Shown here piece after piece: positions 16,870 through 25,935 of a DNA stretch of 64,000 bases (within the stretch, counting starts at the first letter, position 1; every line of letters starts with the position of its first letter). Location: the NCBI RefSeq assembly GCF_002844375.1, contig NZ_CP024199.1:1562001-1626000 (forward strand), in the 5' to 3' direction. Both the position numbers and the translations under genes were made by a program. The notes beneath the pieces were generated by a model. The model was not told the origin of the DNA. It saw only the letters and a program-made list of their open reading frames with translations, and ran no database searches. The stretch comes from Thalassospira marina (lineage in GTDB: Bacteria > Pseudomonadota > Alphaproteobacteria > Rhodospirillales > Thalassospiraceae).

Positions 16870-17463
16870 TTATGATACCTGTTTCGTGATCGCTTCTTTG
16901 GTTGGATCATGTTCGGGGGCGGTGCCATCGCCATCGCCCAGACCGCGCTGCATGATCACGCTATCCACCCAGCGGCCCAGTTTGTAGCCAGCCGATTGCA
17001 GTGTGCCGGCAACGCGAAAGCCCAGCCTTGCATGCAGCCCGATAGAAGCAACATTGGCAGAATCGCCAATCACCGCGACCAATTGCCGATAGCCCAGGGC
17101 TGTGCAGCGCGTGATCAGTTCCGATAGCAGGGCGCGACCGGCACCTTTGCCGACAATTTCCGGGGCGATATAGATCGTATCTTCGACCGTGAAGCGATAG
17201 GCCGGGCGCGGGCGATAGGCACCGGCATAGGCGAATCCTTCGACATTGCCGTTAATTTCAGCAACCAGATAGGGCAGGCCGCGTTCGCGCACATGTTGCC
17301 AGCGTGCCGTCAGTTCGGCGATTTCCGGTGCACGTTCTTCGAATGAGGCAAGGCCATGCAAAACATGATGGCCATAAATTTCGGTAATGCGGGCGAAGTC
17401 ATCGGGCCGGGCATCACGAATTAAAAGATCGCCCAGTTTTTGGTCAGGGGTGGCGGCAGTCAT
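16870..17463 (-). CDS. GNAT N-acetyltransferase (phosphinothricin/methionine sulfoximine acetyltransferase-like)
   Basis: 197 residues. The GNAT fold is recognisable: LLIRDARPDDFARITEIYGH, then YLVAEINGNVEGFAYAGAYR, then the acetyl-CoA loop VEDTIYIAPEIVGKGAGRAL, and LVAVIGDSANVASIGLHARL. This is the pattern of phosphinothricin acetyltransferase-like (Pat/YncA) enzymes acting on glutamate analogues or amino acid sulfoximines. The ATG overlaps the stop of the upstream amidohydrolase gene by 4 bases, so they are co-transcribed. The physiological substrate is unknown; the partner suggests an acylated amino acid. Confidence 0.86.
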   Translation of the reverse strand: MTAATPDQKLGDLLIRDARPDDFARITEIYGHHVLHGLASFEERAPEIAELTARWQHVRERGLPYLVAEINGNVEGFAYAGAYRPRPAYRFTVEDTIYIAPEIVGKGAGRALLSELITRCTALGYRQLVAVIGDSANVASIGLHARLGFRVAGTLQSAGYKLGRWVDSVIMQRGLGDGDGTAPEHDPTKEAITKQVS

Positions 17464-18329
17464 TCCAGGGGGCTCCCGTCAAACTGATGGAATTGTTCGA
17501 TAAGGCTGCTCATCTGGTCGCGCAGGATTGTGAAACCACGGTGTGGTGTCAGGGTTTCTTCTTCCATATAGAGGGCGCGGTTGATTTCGATTTGCAGGGT
17601 ATGGACATTCTGGTCGGGCTGGCCGTAATGACGGGTACAATAGCCGCCAGCATAGGGGTCATTATAGGCGGGCTGATAGCCCATATCGCGGAAGCATTCG
17701 CCCACAAAGCGCGTTAGCGCAGGATGGCAGGACCGCCCATAACAATCGCCCAAAACCAGATCGACATGGTTTTGGGATGAATCGGTCGAATCGCCCGGCA
17801 TGGAATGGCAATCGATCAGAATGCAAAAGCCAAACAGGTCGCGCGTGGTATCGATCAGCTTTTGCAGGGCGCTGTGATAGGGCGTGTAATAGGTTTCAAT
17901 ACGTTGCAGGGCCTCGGCCACAGGCAGGCGCGATTTATAAATTTCCACACCACCACTGACGACACGGGGAATCGACCCCAGGCCTGAAAGTGCGCGCATG
18001 GAATGAATATCGGCGTGTTCCGGCAGGTCGCCATCAAACATGCGGGGGTCAAGCTCCAGCGCACCGCGATTCACATCGACATAGGCGCGCGGAAAATTGG
18101 CACATAGCAGCGGTGCGCCAGCCTGGGGGGCGGCGGCAAACAGCCGGTCAACAAAGGCATCCTCGGATGCGCGCAGGGCAAAGGCATCGATTCGGGCGCG
18201 TGACACCAGATCATCGGGGTAAGCACGGCCGGAATGCGGCGACGCAAAGACCACAGGAAGGGTCTGGCGTTGCGGTAAAAACACGGTGGCCGGGGTGCTG
18301 GCACTTTGATCAGGTGGCATCAGGTTCAT
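17460..18329 (-). CDS. N-formylglutamate amidohydrolase family protein (HutG-like)
   Basis: 289 residues. The family hydrolyses N-formyl-L-glutamate to formate and glutamate with a metal centre. Visible blocks: VVFASPHSGRAYPDDL, NFPRAYVDVNRGALELDPRM, FCILIDCHSMPG (metal-ligand region), DLVLGDCYGRSC, LQIEINRALYMEEETL. No other hut genes are nearby, so a role in histidine degradation is not shown by context. It is translationally coupled to a GNAT acetyltransferase. ATG 18329 is used; a second ATG is three codons on. Confidence 0.85.
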   Translation of the reverse strand: MNLMPPDQSASTPATVFLPQRQTLPVVFASPHSGRAYPDDLVSRARIDAFALRASEDAFVDRLFAAAPQAGAPLLCANFPRAYVDVNRGALELDPRMFDGDLPEHADIHSMRALSGLGSIPRVVSGGVEIYKSRLPVAEALQRIETYYTPYHSALQKLIDTTRDLFGFCILIDCHSMPGDSTDSSQNHVDLVLGDCYGRSCHPALTRFVGECFRDMGYQPAYNDPYAGGYCTRHYGQPDQNVHTLQIEINRALYMEEETLTPHRGFTILRDQMSSLIEQFHQFDGSPLE

Positions 18330-18431
18330 ATGGCTTTCGTCGCGCAGGCTATTTGGGGCACCTCATGCGGTGCGGTGAAGCGTCGCATTGTCTTATCATG
18401 AAGATTTTTTGGCAAAAAGCCAAATGGGGGG

Positions 18432-18460
18432 TTGCACCTTTGCAAGCCTTGGGCTAAATA
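18432..18460 (+). promoter_or_regulatory. Predicted promoter of the tRNA-Val pair
   Basis: TTGCAC (18432-18437), 17-base spacer, TAAATA (18455-18460), about 70 bases before the first tRNA. Confidence 0.5.
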
Positions 18461-18536
18461 CCGCTGCGCCGCAGGGAACAACACCGGAGCATTCCGGGGG
18501 CGACACCATATTGCGGCAAACGGAAGATGGCAAGAT

Positions 18537-18613
18537 GGGCCTATAGCTCAGTTGGTTAGAGCGTTCGCTTGACATGCGAGAGGTCACAAGTTCGAGTCTT
18601 GTTAGGCCCACCA
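18537..18613 (+). tRNA. tRNA-Val (GAC)
   Basis: 77 bases with encoded CCA. Acceptor GGGCCTA pairs with TAGGCCC. The D arm GCTC...GAGC, anticodon stem TTCGC/GCGAG, loop TTGACAT with anticodon GAC, and T arm ACAAG-TTCGAGT-CTTGT are all intact. Confidence 0.96.
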
Positions 18614-18628
18614 TCTTCGCACATATAA

Positions 18629-18705
18629 GGGCCTATAGCTCAGTTGGTTAGAGCGTTCGCTTGACATGCGAGAGGTCACAAGTTCGAGTCTTGTTAGGCC
18701 CACCA
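18629..18705 (+). tRNA. tRNA-Val (GAC), second identical copy
   Basis: Identical over all 77 bases to the copy 15 bases upstream, including CCA. The pair is a tandem duplication likely read from one transcript, ended by the terminator at 18710-18732. Confidence 0.96.
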
Positions 18706-18709
18706 TTCC

Positions 18710-18734
18710 AACCCCGCCCGCAGGCGGGGTTTTG
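18710..18734 (+). terminator. Terminator of the tRNA pair
   Basis: AACCCCGCC pairs with GGCGGGGTT around the loop CGCA, followed by TTT. Confidence 0.8.
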
Positions 18735-18894
18735 TGCGTCTGGGGCAAATTTTTGCCAAAGACCGATTCTCAAGACGCTGTTTTTGTTTGTCTTTCCTAA
18801 AATTTATCAATTGAATTTTTTCTGGCTTGAAAGCGCTCTAATTGTGTGTTGAATGCATTCAAGTAACGTTTGCTTTTGTACGAAGGAGCATGCA

Positions 18895-19155
18895 ATGGGG
18901 GTACCCTTTGAAACGGTGTTGGGGCTTATTGCCGGGTCGTTGACCACGCTTGCCTTTTTGCCGCAGGTTTTGCGAACCTGGCGTACCCGTTCCACAGCCG
19001 ATATTTCGCTGGGCATGTTTCTGGTGCTGTGTACCGGCATCGCATTGTGGTTCGTTTACGGGCTGATCAATGGCGACTGGCCAGTGATCATTTCCAACGG
19101 GCTGACCTTCCTGCTGGCATCGACCATTCTGGGCTTTAAACTGCGTCACGGGTGA
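18895..19155 (+). CDS. SemiSWEET sugar transporter (PQ-loop/MtN3 family)
   Basis: 86 residues from ATG 18895, with GAAGGAG 7 bases upstream. This is the length of a bacterial SemiSWEET, half of a eukaryotic SWEET, which works as a homodimer for facilitated sugar movement. Three hydrophobic helices are visible: VLGLIAGSLTTLAFLPQVL with the PQ motif, MFLVLCTGIALWFVYGLI, and ISNGLTFLLASTILGF. The loop RTRSTADISLGMF is the classic SemiSWEET signature. The sugar cannot be inferred; no sugar gene neighbours it. An earlier in-frame ATG (18853) lacks a ribosome site. Confidence 0.9.
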   Translation: MGVPFETVLGLIAGSLTTLAFLPQVLRTWRTRSTADISLGMFLVLCTGIALWFVYGLINGDWPVIISNGLTFLLASTILGFKLRHG

Positions 19156-19306
19156 TTGCCGGGCAGTGATGTGGTGGCCGATTTGGGCTGTGCTGTTGCA
19201 TGCCGTGATGGTGGAATCACAAAGGGCGATGTGACCCATGGTCAAACCGCCCTTTATGTTGCCCGTGTCGATGCTGTGATTGTGGTTGTTGTTTTAAGCG
19301 CGTTGA

Positions 19307-19780
19307 TCAGTGTTTTTGGGGCGGCTTGATGCGGCCTTCTAGAGGAGCGTATGAATCGTCAAACAGGGCGATCATTTTTCCCGTATCGTAATATCCCCAG
19401 ATTTCGCTGATTTTTTCGTCCCGTATGCGAAAGACCCAGCAGTAATCCATGCTGAAATCAGCGCCGTTTATGCCAACCCCTTCGCGTGATTGAAAACGGG
19501 CACAGGCCATATCGGCCTCTGTCATGATCATGATCGGGGATAATTGCGGGCGCCGGGCAATGCGGGCATGCAACCTTTCGAGAACTTGGGTGATATAGGT
19601 TTGTTTGCCTTCATACCGCCCGGCAATGGGCGATACACCCATGGCATTAAAAACAACATCATCATGCAGGGCGTGGAGAAAGCCCTGTCCCCAGCCTTCA
19701 TGTGACAGGGTGGCAAAAAGCCGTTCCAGGAATTGCCGGTTTGTTGTCGCCAGGTCCTGTTTGTGTGCCGTTGCTGTCAT
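19307..19780 (-). CDS. SnoaL-like / NTF2-fold protein
   Basis: 157 residues. A cone-shaped alpha+beta barrel of the SnoaL/ketosteroid isomerase-like superfamily is suggested by RQFLERLFATLSHEGWGQGF, then VVFNAMGVSPIAGRYEGKQT, and the C-terminal YCWVFRIRDEKISEIWGYYD with the typical GKI-xE-hWxYxD ending. Members include isomerases, cyclases and dehydratases of small hydrophobic substrates, so the reaction cannot be named. It overlaps the upstream SnoaL-like gene by 4 bases and lies in a unit divergent from a LysR regulator. Confidence 0.75.
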   Translation of the reverse strand: MTATAHKQDLATTNRQFLERLFATLSHEGWGQGFLHALHDDVVFNAMGVSPIAGRYEGKQTYITQVLERLHARIARRPQLSPIMIMTEADMACARFQSREGVGINGADFSMDYCWVFRIRDEKISEIWGYYDTGKMIALFDDSYAPLEGRIKPPQKH

Positions 19781-20346
19781 GACGATGCGCCGTCATCGGT
19801 GGCGTTTTGCTGTGTCGTACCTGTCAGGTCTTCAAGGCCACGGCGTAACAGGTTGCGCGGTATGTCGCTGCCGTCAATGGGCAGCAATGTGCGTTTGGCA
19901 ATCATCCAGCGGCCATTATGGCGTTCAAGTTCCCAGCGATTGGCAACCGCCCGATGAATGCGATAGCCCTGCGACGTGCCATGATTGGCAAGTTCACGCG
20001 GGGTGCCTTCGTGGTCCAGATGCACGATCATAAGATAGGATGTGACAACAGCCTGATCGCCGCGCAAATCGATCAGGGGCAGGCCGGTAAAATGGGCCAG
20101 CCCGCCCTGAATGGCTTCTTCATGTTCGGGGCGTTTGATGAAACCGGCAATTTCGGCAACGCCCGATGCGCCGTTAAGGTTTGGTCCGCGGTCAAAAACA
20201 CCATTTTCCATATATACCGTTTCGGTATAGGCCGCATGGCCGGTATCGGCACTGGGCGGGTGTGATGCCAGCAATTCATAAATTGCCAGTTTGTCTTCAA
20301 TAATGCGCAACCGGGTTTCAAGGTTGGAGACGTCACCGTTTTGCAT
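19777..20346 (-). CDS. Second SnoaL-like / NTF2-fold protein
   Basis: 189 residues from ATG 20346, with GAAAGG about 8 bases upstream; the frame extends to 20475 but that part has no family likeness. It reads LETRLRIIEDKLAIYELLAS (family N-terminal helix), TVYMENGVFDRGPNLNGASG, VVTSYLMIVHLDHEGTP and RVHR/ANRWELERHNGRWMIAKR, the usual SnoaL_4 layout for aromatic-ring or polyketide enzymes. It is paired with another NTF2-fold gene, so the two may form one enzyme system or heteromer. Control by the divergent LysR at 20543 is inferred. Confidence 0.75.
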   Translation of the reverse strand: MQNGDVSNLETRLRIIEDKLAIYELLASHPPSADTGHAAYTETVYMENGVFDRGPNLNGASGVAEIAGFIKRPEHEEAIQGGLAHFTGLPLIDLRGDQAVVTSYLMIVHLDHEGTPRELANHGTSQGYRIHRAVANRWELERHNGRWMIAKRTLLPIDGSDIPRNLLRRGLEDLTGTTQQNATDDGASS

Positions 20347-20542
20347 GGGGTGCCTTTCGGTATGTTTGGCCCGGCATATTTGCCAGCCATTCGTGGGGTG
20401 ATGCCTGACGGTATCGATAACCGGGCGCGCGCGATAATACTTTTGCAGTTGACAGTGATGCCGCTGCGGCATCACCTATCGCGATATTGTACCAGACGAT
20501 GTTAAAGGCCGATCAAAGCCGGGTGACAAAGCAGGACAGCAG

Positions 20543-21463
20543 ATGGACCTTCGCAAGCTGAGATATTTTTTAACGGTGGTAGAAGCCGGTGGCTTTCGCC
20601 GTGCTGCCGAGGTACTTAACATCGCCCAGCCGACCCTGACGCGGCAAATTCAGGCATTGGAGGCTGAACTGGGCGCGCCTTTGCTGGTGCGCGGGCCAAC
20701 TGGCGTTGCGCCCACCGGGCAGGGGACTGCAATTGTCGATGAAATACGCGAGATTTTGGCGCGCATTGATGCGTTGCCGGGCCTTGTCGCCCCTGCTGCT
20801 GCCCGGCTGTGCTGTGATATTCGCCTTGGCCTGCCATCGGCGCTGGCGGATGTTTTGTTTGGCACGCTGATTGAACGGGTACATGCGAAACACCCGGGAA
20901 TTCACATTATTTGCCAGGAAGGGGCGGCAGGCCTGATTGAAAATGTTGAAAACGGGGTGTTGGACCTGGCAGTGGTCAGCGTGACGTCGCTAAAGGCGAA
21001 ATATCAGTGTGACCTTGAATATCTGACAGAGGAACAGGATTACCTGATTGCATTGCCCGATCATTGCCCGAAAGATTCCAGCATGTCGATTACCGATATG
21101 CTGGAACAGCCCCTGATCCTGACACCGCAACCCAATGCAAGGCGGCAAAATCTGGAACAGTTGGCGCGTAAAAATGGTGTCGCCCTGAAGGTGGTGGCGG
21201 AGGCGGCAACCATGTCTGCGCAGTTAAACCTTGTTTTGCGGGGGTTGGGGGCGGCGGTGTTACCGCGCAGTGTTGCGCGCCTGATGCAGCGTGATGGTCA
21301 GGTAAAGGCCGTTGCGGTTACCGGTTTGCTGTCATGGCGGGCAATGTTAAGCACCCGGGAATGCCGCAACCCTGCCGCAGCAAAGGCCGTTGCCCATGAA
21401 TTGCGGCAGATATTCCTGGCATATGATCAGCAAACCGGTAGCAATGCCGATATTATGGGTTAA
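20543..21463 (+). CDS. LysR family transcriptional regulator
   Basis: 306 residues. The N-terminal winged HTH is MDLRKLRYFLTVVEAGGFRR, then AAEVLNIAQPTLTRQIQALE, followed by the type 2 periplasmic-binding-like effector domain (DIRLGLPSALADVLFGTLIE onward). It is divergent from the two SnoaL-like genes across about 196 bp, the normal arrangement for LysR control of a catabolic unit. It resembles the NAC/CynR-type subgroup by eye only. Inducer unknown. Confidence 0.9.
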   Translation: MDLRKLRYFLTVVEAGGFRRAAEVLNIAQPTLTRQIQALEAELGAPLLVRGPTGVAPTGQGTAIVDEIREILARIDALPGLVAPAAARLCCDIRLGLPSALADVLFGTLIERVHAKHPGIHIICQEGAAGLIENVENGVLDLAVVSVTSLKAKYQCDLEYLTEEQDYLIALPDHCPKDSSMSITDMLEQPLILTPQPNARRQNLEQLARKNGVALKVVAEAATMSAQLNLVLRGLGAAVLPRSVARLMQRDGQVKAVAVTGLLSWRAMLSTRECRNPAAAKAVAHELRQIFLAYDQQTGSNADIMG

Positions 21464-21472
21464 CCCTGCCCA

Positions 21473-21784
21473 TCAGCCAATTTTCAGATCAAACACGACA
21501 AGGCCTTTCAGGCCACCTTCGGCAAGGCCAACCAGCTCGGCCCCCAGTGCTTTGTGATCGGGCAGAACAAGGTATTCATCGCGTGCGGCTTCATCGACAA
21601 AATCGATGCAAATGGCATGGTTAAAACCCTGTTCCAACCCTTCGGGGCTGATGGACGGGCTGGCATCAAAGTCGCGCATGCCCGGAAGCTGGCTGCGCAG
21701 GTCGGCAAGGCGGTCAAACAGGCTTTGGATGGTTTCAGCGCTGACATCGGATTTGAAATTGACCAATACGATATGGCGGATCAT
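21473..21784 (-). CDS. Dabb (stress-responsive alpha/beta barrel) domain protein
   Basis: 103 residues, matching single Dabb domains. Signature pieces: MIRHIVLVNFKSDVSAETI at the start, LPGMRDFDASPSISPEGLEQ, FNHAICIDFVDEAARDEYL, and LPDHKALGAEL at the end. Dabb proteins are small dimeric barrels, some acting as cyclases or decarboxylases, many of unknown role. It is convergent with the LysR gene, ending 9 bases beyond it. Confidence 0.88.
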   Translation of the reverse strand: MIRHIVLVNFKSDVSAETIQSLFDRLADLRSQLPGMRDFDASPSISPEGLEQGFNHAICIDFVDEAARDEYLVLPDHKALGAELVGLAEGGLKGLVVFDLKIG

Positions 21785-21872
21785 GGGACAGGGTTCCTTT
21801 ATGATCGGATGCTGTGATGTGAATGATCGTAATGTGGTCGAAAAACAGCAAGATGCCAGCCATATAACGCGA

Positions 21873-23021
21873 TCATGTGCGCATCACGGCAATGGATTTG
21901 CGAAACCGGAAGGCGGCAAAGGCGAAAAACAGGCCGCCGATACCCGCCACCATGGCAAATTCCGGCCAGACAATATCCAGCCCGGCACCGCGATAAAGGA
22001 TTGATTGGGCGATTTTGACGTAATGGGTGGATGGCACAAATTCCATGATCCATTGCATAAGTTGCGGCTGGCTTTCCGTTGGGGTGTAACCGCCGGAAAG
22101 CAGGCGCATGGGCAACACCACCAGCATGAACAGCAACCCGAATTGCGGCATGGATTGCGCCAGTGTGGCAAGGAAAATGCCCAGTGCGGTGGCAAAAAAC
22201 AGATACAGCATGGTGCCAAACAAAAACAGGGCTTCGGACCCGGCGATAGGCACCTGCAGCAGAAGTTCAACCACAAAAGCCAGCGAAAACCCCGATGCCA
22301 CCAGAATGATCAACCCGTTTGCCCAGACCTTTGCCATCATGATTTCAAAGGGGGCCAGCGGCATGACCAGCAAATGTTCGATCGTGCCATGTTCGCGTTC
22401 GCGAATAAGGGCTGCGCCAGCCAGAATGATCGACAGCATGGTAACGTTATTGATGATTTCCATAACGCTGGTAAACCACGAGCTTTCGGCATTGGGATTG
22501 AAGGCATAGCGCAATACCAGATTGACAGGTGATTGCGCCGTTTCCCCGCTTGCCTGGGTTTTACCCCCGATCCATGTGCGAATTTCCTGATTGAAAATAT
22601 TGGTAATATAGCTTTCGCCAATGCCCGCCTGCATCATGGCGGTGGCATCGATATTCAGCTGGATATCGGGCCTGTGCCCGGCAATGACATCGGCTTCAAA
22701 ATCGGTCGGGATGACCAGCACAAAGGTATATTCCCCGCCATCCATCACCGGGTCGATCTGGCTGTAACCGATCAGGGCCGGTTCCTTGAAATAGGGTTTT
22801 TCAAACGCATCCTGAATGCGGGTTGAAAGCTGTGATCTGTCCTGGTCGACAATGGCGATGGAGGCATTGTGCAAATCATGGGACAGCCCGGTTGCCGCGG
22901 TATAAATGGCAAAGGAAAAGGCCCAGATGATCAGCGCGATCAGCACCATATCCTGACGCAGGCTGAACAGTTCCTTGATGCCCAGCCGGTAGATATTTTC
23001 AATGCGGTTGCCAAGTTTCAT
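21873..23021 (-). CDS. ABC-2 type transporter permease (YhhJ-like)
   Basis: 382 residues. A large periplasmic loop follows the first helix (MVLIALIIWAFSFAIYTAAT), then four to five C-terminal helices including VTMLSIILAGAALIREREHG and LFMLVVLPMRLLSGGYTP. REREHGTIEHLLVMPL is the ABC-2 membrane motif. It begins one base after the fused ATPase gene and completes a three-gene unit like E. coli yhiI-rbbA-yhhJ. The likely role is efflux; the substrate is unknown. Confidence 0.9.
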   Translation of the reverse strand: MKLGNRIENIYRLGIKELFSLRQDMVLIALIIWAFSFAIYTAATGLSHDLHNASIAIVDQDRSQLSTRIQDAFEKPYFKEPALIGYSQIDPVMDGGEYTFVLVIPTDFEADVIAGHRPDIQLNIDATAMMQAGIGESYITNIFNQEIRTWIGGKTQASGETAQSPVNLVLRYAFNPNAESSWFTSVMEIINNVTMLSIILAGAALIREREHGTIEHLLVMPLAPFEIMMAKVWANGLIILVASGFSLAFVVELLLQVPIAGSEALFLFGTMLYLFFATALGIFLATLAQSMPQFGLLFMLVVLPMRLLSGGYTPTESQPQLMQWIMEFVPSTHYVKIAQSILYRGAGLDIVWPEFAMVAGIGGLFFAFAAFRFRKSIAVMRT

Positions 23022-23022
23022 G

Positions 23023-25935
23023 TCATCGCTCCTGCCGGGGAAGAAGCAGCATTGAAAGGCCGGTCAGGGCCGGGAAAAACAGCGCCAGAATGAAAAATTG
23101 CGGATAAAGCTGCATAAAACCCAATGCCTTGGTGAAAACACCCACACTGATTGTCATGAAATGCGATGTCGGAATGATCATGGAAAGGATGCGTGGTGGT
23201 CCTTCCAGCGATGATATGGGCTGCATCATGCCGGAAAACATGACAGACGGGATCATGGTGGCGATGGCCGTGCCAAACAGCGCGGCGATCTGGGTTTTCG
23301 TGAAAGATGAAATCAGCAGGCCAAGCCCGGTTGTGGAAACCACAAACAAAAATGCCCCCAGCAGCAGGGCCAGAAAACTGCCCTTGATTGGCACGCCAAA
23401 CACAACAATCGCCATAAAGGTCATCAGGGCAAAATTTGTCATGCCCAGCGCGATATAGGGCAACTGTTTGCCAAACAGAAATTCAAACCGGCTGACCGGC
23501 GTTACATACAGGTTGGTGATGGAACCCAGTTCCTTTTCACGTACCACGCCAACTGCCATCAAAACCGCCGGGATAAACATCAGCAGCAGGGCGATGACGG
23601 ACGGGACAATGGCGTAAATGCTTTTGAAGTCCTGGTTGTAGCGATAGCGCGACTGGATGCTGGCTGGAAGCGGCGTCATTTCATTGCCGGTTTCGCGCAT
23701 GGTGTTATCGATGACGTAATTCTGGTGAATACCCTGCACATAGCCATGAATGGTTTCGGCGCGAAATGGCATGGTGCCATCAACTGTTGCGGCCAGTTCC
23801 GGCATACGGCCCTGTTGCAGTTTTCGGCCAAAATTGGGGGGGATTTCGACAACCAGTGCCAGTTCGCCGCTTTTGATGCGCCGTTCCATTTCATCATAAC
23901 TGGTTAGCGGTGCTTTTTCGGTGAAATAGCGTGAACCCGCCAAACCTTCCAGATAGGTGCGGCTTTCGGGGGTCTGGTCCCGGTCCAGTGCGGCATAGGT
24001 CAGGTTTTCAACATCAAAGGTAATACCAAGGCCAAAAACCGGCATCAGGATCAGCGTACCCAAAAGGGCAAAAACCAGCCGGATGGGATCGCGGATCAGG
24101 CCCATGGCCTCGCGCAGGCTATAGGCCCACAGGCGACGCGGGCTAAACCCCGGAACGGCCTTTTCGGCGGCATCGGCCATGGCATCAAACTGCGTCTGGT
24201 CTTCACCAATTTCTGGTGATGTGCCGATATCGGCAAGGGATGCGGTGGTGCCATTGTGGCTTTCGGCGGCGGGCGCCGCTTTTTTATCCTGCTCGCCCGT
24301 GGCTTCTTTCAGATAGGCGGTGAAGGCTTCTTCAAGGGTTTTTGTGCCGCGCTTTTCCACCAGGGCATCGGGTGTGTCGCTATCAAGGACCTGACCGGCA
24401 TGCATCAGCGAAATACGGTCACACCGGGCGGCTTCATTCATGAAATGGGTGGAAATAAATATCGTCACGCCCTGCTTGCGTGACAGATCAATCAGCAATT
24501 TCCAGAAATCATCCCGCGCGATCGGGTCCACGCCCGATGTGGGTTCATCTAAAATCAGAATTTCCGGCGAATGAATGATGGCAACCGCCAGCGACAGGCG
24601 CTGCCTTACGCCCAATGGCAGTTTTTCAGCCAGATCATCCATGTAATGCGTTAGCCCGAATTGCCCGGAAAGTTCATCGATGCGGGCTGTAACCTTGTCT
24701 TTGGGCAGGTGGAACAGCCTGGCGTGAAGGTCAAGGTTCTGGCGGACTGTCAGTTCGGAATAAAGCGAAAATGCCTGCGACATATAACCGACCCGTTCGC
24801 GCATTTGAAGGTCGTTGCCGTTAGATGGTTCGCCAAACAGCCAGGCCTTGCCCTCGGATGCGGGAAGCAGCCCGGTCAGCATTTTCATGGTCGTGGTTTT
24901 GCCGCAGCCGTTAGACCCCAGAAAACCAAATATTTCGCCCTTTTCAATGCGAAAACTGACATGGTCCACAGCAGTAAAATCGCCAAACCGGCGGGTTAGG
25001 TCTTCGGCCTCGATGGCGGGTTTGTCACCGCTTTGCGGGCGTGGGGGAATAACCAGTTCCTGGTGGTCTTTGCGCTGGTCTTCGGGCAGCAGGGCAATAA
25101 AGGCGGCTTCGAGGTTTTTGGTGCCTGTGCTTTCCAGCAATTGTTGCGCGCTGCCCTGCGCAAGGATGACGCCATCATTCATGGCGATTAAATGATCAAA
25201 CCGGCTGGCTTCATCCATATAGGCGGTGGCAACAAGTACCGTCATATTCTGGCGTGACTGGCGGATATCGTTGATCAGATCCCAGAATTGCTGGCGCGAA
25301 AGCGGGTCTACCCCGGTTGTCGGTTCATCAAGGATCAGAATATCCGGGTCATGAATAAGCGCGCAGCACAGGCCCAGTTTTTGTTTCATCCCGCCCGAAA
25401 GGTTGCCTGCCGGGCGTTTGGTAAAGGGGGCAAGGCCGGTCGCTGTTACCAGCCTGTCAATCCGGTGCGCACGTTCCGATTTTTTTTGACCAAACAGGCG
25501 TCCAAAAAATTCCAGATTTTCGCGAACCGTCAGGTCCATATAAAGGTTTTTGCCCAAACCCTGCGGCATATAGGCAATACGCGGCGACGTTTTAGACCGC
25601 TGGCGGGCATTGCGCATATCCCCGCCCAGTGTGGTGACATCACCATATTGTACTTCGCGGGCACCGGCAATAAGCCCCAGAAGCGTTGATTTCCCAACGC
25701 CATCGGGACCAATAAAACCGTAAATTTTCCCGGCTGATAATGTCAGGTCAATGTCGGTTAATGCGCGGGCTTTACCATAAATATGCGATAGCGCCCGAAC
25801 GGTAACAGCAGGGCGTTTGCCATCGCCGTTCCCGTTCCCGTTCTCTTTGCCATTCCCGGGTTTTCTGCCTGCACCGGGCGGGGCCGGGGGGATGGGCCCG
25901 TCATTGCCCGGGATATTGTCCTGCGGGCTGGTCAT
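23023..25935 (-). CDS. rbbA: Fused double ABC ATPase and ABC-2 permease (RbbA-like)
   Basis: 970 residues. Two ATPase domains in tandem: the first has GPDGVGKSTLLGLI, LSGGMKQKLGL and ILILDEPTTGVDP; the second has GSNGCGKTTTMKMLTG, a degenerate signature LPLGVRQRLSLA, and ILILDEPTSGVDP. After about residue 600 comes a membrane part with LVFALLGTLILMPVFGLGIT, a large periplasmic region, and helices from about 780 on. This is the RbbA architecture; E. coli RbbA is ribosome-associated. The N-terminus is a Gly/Pro/Asn-rich linker (PGNDGPIPPAPPGAGRKPG). It overlaps the HlyD gene by 4 bases. Confidence 0.9.
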   Translation of the reverse strand: MTSPQDNIPGNDGPIPPAPPGAGRKPGNGKENGNGNGDGKRPAVTVRALSHIYGKARALTDIDLTLSAGKIYGFIGPDGVGKSTLLGLIAGAREVQYGDVTTLGGDMRNARQRSKTSPRIAYMPQGLGKNLYMDLTVRENLEFFGRLFGQKKSERAHRIDRLVTATGLAPFTKRPAGNLSGGMKQKLGLCCALIHDPDILILDEPTTGVDPLSRQQFWDLINDIRQSRQNMTVLVATAYMDEASRFDHLIAMNDGVILAQGSAQQLLESTGTKNLEAAFIALLPEDQRKDHQELVIPPRPQSGDKPAIEAEDLTRRFGDFTAVDHVSFRIEKGEIFGFLGSNGCGKTTTMKMLTGLLPASEGKAWLFGEPSNGNDLQMRERVGYMSQAFSLYSELTVRQNLDLHARLFHLPKDKVTARIDELSGQFGLTHYMDDLAEKLPLGVRQRLSLAVAIIHSPEILILDEPTSGVDPIARDDFWKLLIDLSRKQGVTIFISTHFMNEAARCDRISLMHAGQVLDSDTPDALVEKRGTKTLEEAFTAYLKEATGEQDKKAAPAAESHNGTTASLADIGTSPEIGEDQTQFDAMADAAEKAVPGFSPRRLWAYSLREAMGLIRDPIRLVFALLGTLILMPVFGLGITFDVENLTYAALDRDQTPESRTYLEGLAGSRYFTEKAPLTSYDEMERRIKSGELALVVEIPPNFGRKLQQGRMPELAATVDGTMPFRAETIHGYVQGIHQNYVIDNTMRETGNEMTPLPASIQSRYRYNQDFKSIYAIVPSVIALLLMFIPAVLMAVGVVREKELGSITNLYVTPVSRFEFLFGKQLPYIALGMTNFALMTFMAIVVFGVPIKGSFLALLLGAFLFVVSTTGLGLLISSFTKTQIAALFGTAIATMIPSVMFSGMMQPISSLEGPPRILSMIIPTSHFMTISVGVFTKALGFMQLYPQFFILALFFPALTGLSMLLLPRQER

